Assembly (NCBI GenBank): GCA_946902875.1
Contig: OX336340.1
Span: forward strand, 23,017,566-23,081,565
From: Nematopogon swammerdamellus
Lineage: Eukaryota; Arthropoda; Insecta; Lepidoptera; Adelidae
Length of the DNA stretch: 64,000 nucleotides
Direction: 5' to 3'
The notes below the pieces were generated by a model that was given only the letters and a program-made list of their open reading frames with translations, was not told where the DNA came from and ran no database searches. The translations under genes were made by a program, and so were the position numbers. Below are positions 56,233 through 64,000 of this stretch, in pieces (positions within the stretch are counted from its first letter, which is position 1; every line of letters starts with the position of its first letter).

Positions 56233-57124
56233 AAGTAGTGGCGACCCACATCAATGACCTACCCTTAGCCCATGGCACTAGGCTGATACCATCGGAAAAT
56301 AAATGCGATTATAAATATTACGATATAATGGCTGCAGTATGAATTTTACTATTTTTATAGAAATTTTAGACTCAGTAGTTTCGGAGATAAGAAATTTTAA
56401 ACTATAAACTTTTTTATTATAAAAATATACTTGTGTTCATTATTATAACGAGACCTTTTCATTGATATCGTATGTCAAACGATGCACTTAAAAAAAAAAT
56501 TACTTTCTAATTTTCCCCCAAAATCGACCTCCAAAATCGAAATTCGTTCATTTGCGCTATACGTCCATGTTTGGGTCATCAACTAAATTTCTATTATTTT
56601 TCGTCCAGTAGATTCGGAGAAAATAAGCTGTGACAGATGGACGGACAGACATACGAAACATACACAAGAGTGATCTTATAAGGTTTCCGTTTTTTCCTCT
56701 GTTGACGTACGGAACCCTAAACAAACACTTCACCTCCTAAGACCTCTCTGGAGGTCGGGAGTCGAGAATTAGCATAAAGTTGAAGAATAAGTGTTTCTAC
56801 CTGTTCTATTGTTTCAATCGTTCGCAATGTGCTGGAAAGCGAGTGAATGTGAAACTGGTCCGTCGATGAGAGGCCTTTTACACTGATTAACATTGTAGGA
56901 AGCTTGCGTAAGTGTACGCGATTTTCCAGTTCGCCTGATCGCATTTCCGCGAATGGATAGGAAATTGGCGGCGAAGATTTAATCTATGTAAAACAAGACT
57001 AAAAAACTAATTTTCAACAAACAAAATGCAATCTACACTAATATTATAAAGATGTAAAGTTTGTAAGTTTAGATGTAGGGGGCAGGTAATCTTCGAAAAT
57101 ACTCATCCGATTTAAAATATTCTT

Positions 57125-57480
57125 TGTGTGGCGGACGACGACAGCCCCGCGGCCGGCAGCGAAGCGCACGACGCGCACGTCTTAGCTTAGGGCTTAGAAC
57201 AGCGAGGAAGCAGCCGTCGTAGTTTGTAGAGTAGGATTTTTAAGTTAGTTTAGGCCTTACGATTAAGTTAATATAAGTTAGAAATAAGATATATATAAAT
57301 AAATATACTTTTTACACAGACCGTAGACTAGTTAGTCTGTAAGTTTTAGTTATTATCTTAGCGAATATTCACTAGATTTAGTTATTTGTACGTAGGTTAG
57401 ATGTAAGTTTACTTGAATAAATAATATTATTGGACGGCTTTTTACTGAAGTAACTCGAGACGAGAGCGACAGGTGGCGAG
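57125..57480 (+). mobile_element. Candidate 5' LTR of the BEL/Pao element
   Basis: Starts TGTGTGGCGG and ends around GAGAGCGACA, with a possible primer-binding site TGGCGAGACGAAGGG just after. AATAAA-type signals lie at about 57296. The partner LTR is outside the window, so the limits are only a proposal. Confidence 0.4.
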
Positions 57481-58004
57481 ACGAAGGGATTAGCGGCGGC
57501 AACCGAGCCAGGCGCCCATTGTTCTGCTCGCTCGCAAAACCGGATGCGTGCCGCAGCGGCCGGCGAGCGGGCAGAAAAGTAAATAAAAATAGGCGCTATT
57601 CCGTTGGCTCGCCAGTACAAATCAAGCAGCCAGAGAGAGAGGACCTCCTACAAGTGGAGCACATCGGGAAGACGGCAAGACACAGCGGCATTGCAGAAGA
57701 GCTTTCCCGCCGACGCGGTCGACTATCGGCTAGCAAGTGCCGCCGTACTGCCGTCCCTCTCTCTCCGCGCCGCCGCGTTTGTCTCGCTCTGGCAAACCTG
57801 TCGCTTCGTCCGTGTTGCTCCGGTAACGGGCCGTCCCGTTATTGTACTGAGCACCGGCGTTTCATTTGGCGTTCGTTGTTCCCCGTACCACGTATCTTCG
57901 ACCGAGTGACTGGGCGTCTCACCCGAACCAGAAAGAAGAAATTACAGTCCACTCCGAACCCGAGCGACGAGCAGTAACATTGGTCCTATCGCCGCCGGAT
58001 CAAG
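57481..58004 (+). other. Leader of the BEL/Pao element
   Basis: Between the proposed LTR and the gag-pol start. An in-frame stop at 57975-57977 limits the frame upstream, so the first ATG is 58005. Other open frames here are short and unassigned. Confidence 0.45.
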
Positions 58005-61000
58005 ATGCCCATCACCCGGTCCACGAAGAACGCGAGGCAGCGGGCGACCGAGTCCCTGCGTGACGAGGCACGTGTGCCACCGAACGACGGATCTACACCT
58101 ACGTCATCGGAGCCCGTCACGTCGCCGCCCACTGCCGGAACAACGAGCCGCGAAACGGAGACCGAATGGTCTCACGAGCGACAGTCGGAGGACGAGGCCC
58201 CTCCGAAGCACTCAGCGGGCGGTCGTCCCACAGTCGCGACCGCCGGGCCTGAGTGCGTGCCAGAGCAAAGTGCGCCGCTACCTACCGCGCATCATGACGT
58301 CACGCGCCGCGACGACGTCGGAGCGCGAGTGTTCGGACATAGTGCAGTGCCCACCGCGCATCATGACGTCACGCGCCGCGACGACGTCGGAGCGCGTGAG
58401 TTCGGACCAAGTGCAGTGCCTGCCGCGTATAGTGACGTCAGCGCGCGAGTGTCCGGACCGAGTGTAGTGCCCACCGCGCAGCATGACGTCACGCGTCGCG
58501 ATGACGTCAGCGCGCAAGTGTTTGGACAAAGTGTAGTGCCGCCTACCGCACATGCCGGCGTCACGCGCCGCGACGACGCCGGCGCGCCAGTGCAAAGACT
58601 AAGTGAAGTGCCGCGCGCCGCCCCACCGCGCTCGCGGGCCTCCACCGGACGCGGAGCTGGATCCGTCCGGTCGGCGAGGTCCTCGAAGCTGGTAGCGGAG
58701 CTCGCCCTACAAGAGGAGCTCACGCAGCTAGCGCTCGAGGAGGCACAAGCGCGCACAAAAACATTGAAGGCCATCGCGCAACAGGAGCAGGAGGAGGCGC
58801 AAGCACGCACGACAGCGCTAAAAGCGAGACTCGAGCGGCTGCAAGCCGAGCAGCTCGAGCGTGCGTCAACGAGCGACGAGGAGGGTGACGACGAGTTGCA
58901 GCGGGGCCGCCTTGAAGATTGGATCCAAGGGCACACCCAACACCGGCGGGAGCGAGAGCCACAGCTCGTCCCGCCGACCGAGCGCGAGCGCGCCACCCTT
59001 GGACTCCGATCGGAAGCGGTCACCGCGGAGCACCCCCCCAACACCGCCACAGAAGTCAATCTGCACGACGCCGCCGCCGCTGTATGGCGGCACGACGCAC
59101 CGCCGCCCGCCGCCGCCGTCGCGGGCACGCGCGCTGCGCTGCCACCCGCCGCTGCTGCATGGCTGCACGACGCACCGCCGGCCGCCACCGCGGCCGCGGG
59201 CACGCGCGCTGCGCTGCCACCCGCCGCTGCGGCATGGCTGCACGACGCACCGCCGGCCGCCGCCGCGGCCGCGGGCACGCGCGCTGCACTGCCGCCCGCC
59301 GCTGCTACGTGGCTGTACGCCGCGGCACAGGCTGCGGCCGCCGCCAACACCGCGGGGCCGCACGCCGCGCCGCCGACCGCCGCTGCTGCGTGGCTGTACG
59401 CCGTGGCACAGGCTGCGGCCGCCGCCGATACCGCGGGGCCGCACGCCGCTGCTGCGTGGCCGTACGCCGCGCACCAGGCTGCGGCCGCCGCCGATACCGC
59501 GAGGCCGCACGCCGCGCCACCGCCCGCCGCCGCTGCGTGGCATCAGGCCGCGCCACAGGCTGCCGCCTCCGCCGATACCGCGGGGCCGCACGCCGCGCCA
59601 CCGACCGCCACCGATACGCGGCAACACGCCGCGCCACAGGCTGCGGCCTCCGCTGCTACCGCGGGGCCGCACGCCGCGCCGCCGACCGCCGCTGCTGCGT
59701 GGCTGTACGCCGTGGCACAGGCTGCGGCCGCCGCCGATACCGCGGGGCCGCACGCCGCTGCTGCGTGGCCGTACGCTGCGCCACAGGCTGCGGCCGCCGC
59801 CGATACAGCGGGGCCGCATGCCGCGCCACCGCCCGCCGCCGCTGCGTGGCATCAGGCCGCGCCACAGGCTGCCGCCTCCGCCGATACCGCGGGACCGCAC
59901 GCCGCGCCGCCGCCCGCCGCCGCCGCGTGGCCTCACACCGCGCCACAGGCTGCGGCCTCCGCTGCTACCGCGGAGCCGCACGCCGCGCCACCGACCGCCA
60001 CCGATACGCGGCCGCATGCCGCGCCGCCGGCCGCCTCCGCCGCAGGGACGCAAGCCGCCACCGCCGCCACCACCGCCGCTCCGCCGCATGGGGACGCAGG
60101 AGCCGCACCCGGGGACCCGTACATCATGCGAACGAAGCTGCCAAAGTTTATGTACGACCTGCCGCAGTTCGACGGATCTCCGGAGAAGTGGCTGCGGTAC
60201 CGTGCCGCGTTCCGTAATACGGAACGATACTTTTCGAGTTACGAGAACGCGGCGCGGATCGGGCACAGTCTGCGCGGCCCAGCGGAGTCGGCGGTCTCGA
60301 GTCGACTCGCCGCCGCGGCCAGCGCGGAGGAACTGATGACGGCGCTGGAAAGAAGGTTCGGCCAGCCGGAAGCTCTGATCAAACGTGAGCTGGCCAAGCT
60401 GCGGGCCCTGCCCAAACTGCCCGACAGCTCTCGAGACGTCTGTACCTTCTCGAGCCAGCTTGCGAACATCGTTCAAACGATCGTGGGGCTCGATCACGCC
60501 CACTTGCTGCACAGCGTGGAGCTCGTCCAGGCCGTCACCGACAAGTTCTCCGCAATCATGCGAAACAATTGGCTCCGCCACCCTCAGCGAAAGACGGACA
60601 CCCGCCCGGCCCTGGTGGTGCTGTCCGACTTCCTGGAAGATGAGGCGGACAATTGCGCCGCGGACGCGACGCTCGAGCCAAGCGGTAGCAAGAAGGACGC
60701 GCACGAGCAACGCCGCGGCAACAAAGGGGCGCGCGGCACCGAAACTGCTTACGCTGCCGAGGCCGTGGACAAGTCGGAAGCAAAAAATGAGAAGAAGTGC
60801 CCAGCCTGCTCAGCCGAGCACCAGCTGCCGCAATGCCACCGCTTCAAGACTGCAGACATTGACGACAGATGGAAACTGGTCAAGAAGGAGAGGATCTGCT
60901 TCCGGTGCCTGAAGAGCCGGCACCGACGCACCAAGTGCAAGGCGACGAAGTGCGGCGTGGGCGAGTGCAAGCGTGAGCACCACCTCCTGCTGCACAACCC

Positions 61001-64000
61001 GGCCAGAGAGGAGACCGCTACCACTGCCACAGAGGTAGCAGCGGCAGCGACCCGCGCCGATCGAGTGCTCCTCAAGATCGTCCCGGTGGCACTGACGGGG
61101 CCGACCACTACCTTGGAAACCTTCGCGCTGCTCGACGAGGGCTCCACGGTGACGATGATAGACGCCACCGTTGCAGAGCTGCTGGGCGCGAAGGGACGCC
61201 CGGACCCCCTGCGAGTGCTGGGGATTGGCGGAGCCCAAGTCGACGCCACTGGGTCTCGCCGCGTGAGCCTCAAGATCCGCGGCAAGCACGACTCCGAGGT
61301 GCACGAGCTCGTCGGCGCGAGGACGGTGGACCGGCTGCGGTTCCCCGGGCAGTCGGTCACGCGCTCCCTGCTGCAAGGGTGCGGCCACCTCACCGACCTG
61401 CAGTCAGTGCTGGCTTACCAGCATGCGTCGCCGACCCTGCTCATCGGTCAGGATAACTGGCCGCTCATCGTCTCGAGGGAGATCCGGAGCGGCCGCCGCG
61501 ATGAGCCGGTTGCCTCCCGCACCCAGCTGGGCTGGGTTCTGCACGGCGGGAGGAGTTCAGCGACGGTGCCGCTGGAAAGCTGCGCCCATGCAACTGACGG
61601 CTGCTTCGAGGAGTTGGCGAGGCATCACTTCACGCTGGAGTCACTGGGAGTGGAGCCAAGAAGGCAGAAGAACGACCCCGAGGAGCGAGCGCTCCGGGTG
61701 CTGGACGCCACCACGCGTCGGCAGCCAGATGGGCGATATGAGACGGGACTCATCTGGCGTCGGGACGTCTTCACAATTCCAGACAACAAGCAGGCGACGT
61801 ACAAGCGGCTGACTAATCTGGAAAGGAAGCTGGAGCGTGATCACGAGCTCCGAGGCCAGTACCACCAGCAGATGGCCCACCTCATAGCCAGCGGGTACGC
61901 CGAGGCTGCGACGAGTGCGCCCACGCCCGGGCGCACTTGGTACTTGCCACACTTCGCCGTAGTGAACCCGGCGAAACCAAAAATAAGAATCGTGCTGGAC
62001 GCCGCCGCGAAGACCCAGGGAGTGGCCCTGAATGACCTGCTGCTCCCCGGGCCAGACCTGCTTCAGTCACTTCCGGCCGTCCTCATGAAGTTCCGGCAAC
62101 ACCCCGTCGCAGTCTCCGCCGACATCCGCGAGATGTTTTTACAAATACGCATACGGAGCGAAGACCGCGACGCCTTGCGTTTTCTATGGCGAGAGAAGCC
62201 CACCATGCCGCCAAAGGAATACCGAATGACGTCGGTGGTGTTCGGCGCAGCCTCTTCGCCGTGCACCGCCATCTACGTCAAGAACCGGAACGCGACAGAG
62301 AATGGCAAGGACCAGCCCGAAGCCGCGGACGCGGTAGTCGTCAACCATTACATGGACGACTACCTGCAGAGCTTCGCGTCCGCGACAGAAGCCCGCCGGA
62401 TCTCCCGAGCCGTGGCGGAGATCCACGCCAAGGCCGGCTTCGAACTTCGAGGCTGGGCCTCCAACCACCGAGAGGCCATAGACGTCGCATCGGCACCCCA
62501 GCACGTGGCCATAGGGGGCCACACACCGTTCGAGAAAACCCTGGGTATGAGATGGGACACGAGCACCGACCGGCTGGGGTATGCCCTGAGCTTCCGACGA
62601 GTGGCACCGGAGGTGGTCGACGGACTGCGGACACCGACCAAGAGGGAGGCGCTGAGCCTCATAATGTCGCTGTTTGATCCTCTGGGCTTGGTGTCGCCCG
62701 TCACCGCGCCGGCGAAGCGACTACTCCAGGAGACCTGGCGCCTGGGCACCGGATGGGACGACGAGCTGCCTGAAGACCTGCAGGCAGCCTGGACGAGCTG
62801 GCTGACGAACCTCAAAACGCTGGAGCGGGTGCAGGTGCCCCGCTGCTACGACGTCTGCCGCAGCGACGACGTGGAGCTCCATACCTTCGTGGACGCCAGC
62901 GAGTCCGCCTACGCCGCCGTGGTCTACTGGCGCTTCAGGCGGAGCGACGGCTCAGTGGAGGTGGCGCTGGTCAGCGCCAAGAGCCGGGTCGCGCCCCTGA
63001 AGCCGACCTCCGTCCCTCGTCTGGAGCTGCAGGCCGCCCTCCTGGGCACCCGCCTTGCCACGTCAGCGGAGCAGGGACACACCTGGACGCCGTCACGCCG
63101 CATCTTCTGGAGCGACTCCAGGACGGTGCTGGCGTGGATAAGGTCCGACCCCAGGACTTTCAAGACCTTCGTGGCACATCGTCTAGCCGAAATAGAAGAA
63201 GCTACGAAGGTCAGCGAGTGGCGCTGGGTGCCGACCGCGGACAACGCGGCTGACGATGCCACAAGAGAAACGCCGGACAACTTCACCACGAACCACAGGT
63301 GGTTCAGAGGGCCCGCCTTCCTGCGCTGGGAAGAAGCGCGCTGGCCGCAAGAAGATCGCCGAAGGACAGCACCAGACACAGGAGAGGAGAAGGCACCCGC
63401 AGCGTGCGCCGTCGTCACGAGTCCCGACGGCGGCGCTACGCCTGACGCGAGCCGCTTCTCCTCGTGGCTACGGCTGATACGAGCCACCGCCAGGGTCCTG
63501 CAGTTCTTGGAGCTGTGCCGAGCCAAGCGCCAGAAAACCTGCGCGGCACGGCACAAGCGAACCAGGCCCAACAGGAGCCCCACTCGGCAGAGACAGGCCG
63601 GCGCCCGCCGAAACCAAACCGGCGGGAGCAGGGAGACCGGGCGCACCTACGAGCCCCTAACGGCACGCCACCTAAGGTCCGCCGAGCTGCTGCTCATTAA
63701 GGACGCCCAGCAGCAATCCTTCGAGGCAGCGATAAGGCGTGTCAAGAAAGGCCAGCCGCTCGCGAAGGAGGACCGGCTGAGTCAGCTGGCTCTGCGGATG
63801 GACGAGGACGGAGTCTTGCGGCTCAAGAGCCGCATCACCGCTGCTGCAGGAGTCCACGAGGCGCAGCTGCACCCCGCAGTTCTCGATGGGGACCACCCGT
63901 ACACGCGGCTGTACGTGGCGCACGTGCACCGACAGCTGCATCACGGCGGGACGGAAACCGTCGTGAATGAACTGCGACAACGCTGCTGGATCGTCCGACT
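58005..64000 (+). CDS. BEL/Pao retrotransposon Gag-Pol, runs off the window
   Basis: One uninterrupted frame of at least 1998 codons; key motifs at 60126, 61131, 62349, 62886 and 63921 all share it. Order by residue: a ~25-residue tandem repeat (about 90-200); a coiled coil rich in Glu/Ala/Leu (about 227-289); an Ala/Pro-rich repeat region (about 357-686); a DUF1759-like Gag core (LPKFMYDLPQFDGSPEKW, 711 on). Then come Cys/His knuckles including CFRCLKSRHRRTKC (about 930-985) and a retropepsin-like region with LLDEGSTVTMID (D near 1044). The reverse transcriptase has SADIREMFLQIRI and YMDD (1449), RNase H starts at FVDAS (1628), and the integrase zinc-binding start reads HVHRQLHHGG (about 1973). 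BEL/Pao copies itself through an RNA intermediate. No envelope-like gene is visible. The open frame suggests a recent copy. Confidence 0.92.
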   Translation, partial: MPITRSTKNARQRATESLRDEARVPPNDGSTPTSSEPVTSPPTAGTTSRETETEWSHERQSEDEAPPKHSAGGRPTVATAGPECVPEQSAPLPTAHHDVTRRDDVGARVFGHSAVPTAHHDVTRRDDVGAREFGPSAVPAAYSDVSARVSGPSVVPTAQHDVTRRDDVSAQVFGQSVVPPTAHAGVTRRDDAGAPVQRLSEVPRAAPPRSRASTGRGAGSVRSARSSKLVAELALQEELTQLALEEAQARTKTLKAIAQQEQEEAQARTTALKARLERLQAEQLERASTSDEEGDDELQRGRLEDWIQGHTQHRREREPQLVPPTERERATLGLRSEAVTAEHPPNTATEVNLHDAAAAVWRHDAPPPAAAVAGTRAALPPAAAAWLHDAPPAATAAAGTRAALPPAAAAWLHDAPPAAAAAAGTRAALPPAAATWLYAAAQAAAAANTAGPHAAPPTAAAAWLYAVAQAAAAADTAGPHAAAAWPYAAHQAAAAADTARPHAAPPPAAAAWHQAAPQAAASADTAGPHAAPPTATDTRQHAAPQAAASAATAGPHAAPPTAAAAWLYAVAQAAAAADTAGPHAAAAWPYAAPQAAAAADTAGPHAAPPPAAAAWHQAAPQAAASADTAGPHAAPPPAAAAWPHTAPQAAASAATAEPHAAPPTATDTRPHAAPPAASAAGTQAATAATTAAPPHGDAGAAPGDPYIMRTKLPKFMYDLPQFDGSPEKWLRYRAAFRNTERYFSSYENAARIGHSLRGPAESAVSSRLAAAASAEELMTALERRFGQPEALIKRELAKLRALPKLPDSSRDVCTFSSQLANIVQTIVGLDHAHLLHSVELVQAVTDKFSAIMRNNWLRHPQRKTDTRPALVVLSDFLEDEADNCAADATLEPSGSKKDAHEQRRGNKGARGTETAYAAEAVDKSEAKNEKKCPACSAEHQLPQCHRFKTADIDDRWKLVKKERICFRCLKSRHRRTKCKATKCGVGECKREHHLLLHNPAREETATTATEVAAAATRADRVLLKIVPVALTGPTTTLETFALLDEGSTVTMIDATVAELLGAKGRPDPLRVLGIGGAQVDATGSRRVSLKIRGKHDSEVHELVGARTVDRLRFPGQSVTRSLLQGCGHLTDLQSVLAYQHASPTLLIGQDNWPLIVSREIRSGRRDEPVASRTQLGWVLHGGRSSATVPLESCAHATDGCFEELARHHFTLESLGVEPRRQKNDPEERALRVLDATTRRQPDGRYETGLIWRRDVFTIPDNKQATYKRLTNLERKLERDHELRGQYHQQMAHLIASGYAEAATSAPTPGRTWYLPHFAVVNPAKPKIRIVLDAAAKTQGVALNDLLLPGPDLLQSLPAVLMKFRQHPVAVSADIREMFLQIRIRSEDRDALRFLWREKPTMPPKEYRMTSVVFGAASSPCTAIYVKNRNATENGKDQPEAADAVVVNHYMDDYLQSFASATEARRISRAVAEIHAKAGFELRGWASNHREAIDVASAPQHVAIGGHTPFEKTLGMRWDTSTDRLGYALSFRRVAPEVVDGLRTPTKREALSLIMSLFDPLGLVSPVTAPAKRLLQETWRLGTGWDDELPEDLQAAWTSWLTNLKTLERVQVPRCYDVCRSDDVELHTFVDASESAYAAVVYWRFRRSDGSVEVALVSAKSRVAPLKPTSVPRLELQAALLGTRLATSAEQGHTWTPSRRIFWSDSRTVLAWIRSDPRTFKTFVAHRLAEIEEATKVSEWRWVPTADNAADDATRETPDNFTTNHRWFRGPAFLRWEEARWPQEDRRRTAPDTGEEKAPAACAVVTSPDGGATPDASRFSSWLRLIRATARVLQFLELCRAKRQKTCAARHKRTRPNRSPTRQRQAGARRNQTGGSRETGRTYEPLTARHLRSAELLLIKDAQQQSFEAAIRRVKKGQPLAKEDRLSQLALRMDEDGVLRLKSRITAAAGVHEAQLHPAVLDGDHPYTRLYVAHVHRQLHHGGTETVVNELRQRCWIVR
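59074..60063 (+). repeat. GC-rich coding tandem repeat in Gag
   Basis: About ten imperfect units built from AGPHAAPP, AAAAW and QAAAAAD, nearly all Ala, Pro, His and Trp. The strand bias and reading in all frames are compositional. It lies between the coiled coil and the DUF1759-like core. Confidence 0.85.

Larger units (their letters stand above)
49375..56997. repeat. 7.6-kb near-perfect palindrome centred near 53186
   Basis: For arm position x the partner is 106372 minus x. CTTGTTTTACATAGATTAA at 49375 meets its complement ending at 56997, and every block between, including fragments with identical predicted translations, mirrors at the same centre. One difference was noticed: a V/I codon near 49563 against 56809. 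Arms are about 3.8 kb. Only the central ~140 bp deviates, where one side carries about 11 extra bases. Confidence 0.93.

Noticed and set aside
58866..60710. Very long minus-strand open frames opposite the gag region
   Set aside because: They mirror the GC-rich Ala/Pro coding repeat of the plus-strand Gag-Pol; they are Gly/Arg/Ser repeats without any domain.

Overview
The window looks like nuclear DNA of an insect, most likely a moth or butterfly. The genes are split by canonical GT-AG introns. Two encode clear animal proteins: the splicing factor ISY1 and a TESK / center-divider type kinase. The introns and spacers are packed with short retroposons, foldback elements and LINE tails of the kind common in Lepidoptera. 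The species cannot be named from the sequence.

Layout. (1) 517-10679, plus strand: the 3' part of a C2H2 zinc-finger gene; seven exons join in frame and give eleven fingers, one degenerate. (2) 11152-17857, minus strand: a complete seven-exon ISY1 gene (277 residues), tail-to-tail with the zinc-finger gene, with poly(A) signals for both strands within about 35 bp. Its first coding exon holds only the start codon. (3) 17858-29868: a transposon-rich spacer with piggyBac-, P/THAP- and Harbinger-type remnants and several foldback elements; its right part is probably the long 3' UTR of the next gene. (4) 29869-38311, minus strand: seven exons of a TESK-type kinase gene covering the catalytic domain from the start of FMGVCVH onward plus a 655-codon terminal exon. 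The N-lobe exon was not found and probably lies beyond the window. The 5' splice site of the HRD exon has been copied about ten times into a minisatellite. (5) 38342-57124: almost entirely repeats. It holds a 2.4/2.9-kb tandem duplication carrying a THAP-domain first exon, and a 7.6-kb near-perfect palindrome centred near 53186, preceded by a third copy of part of its arm. (6) 57125-64000: the left part of a BEL/Pao LTR retrotransposon, with one uninterrupted gag-pol frame of at least 1998 codons running off the window end.

The host genes are unlinked in function: a DNA-binding protein, a spliceosome factor and a kinase acting on the cytoskeleton. The rest of the window records repeated transposition, including nested insertions whose order can be read from target duplications, and SINE families that appear to swap heads and tails. 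No operon-like or defence-type system is present. The most unusual structures are the long palindrome, the splice-site minisatellite, the THAP tandem duplication and the 5S-rRNA-like SINE head.
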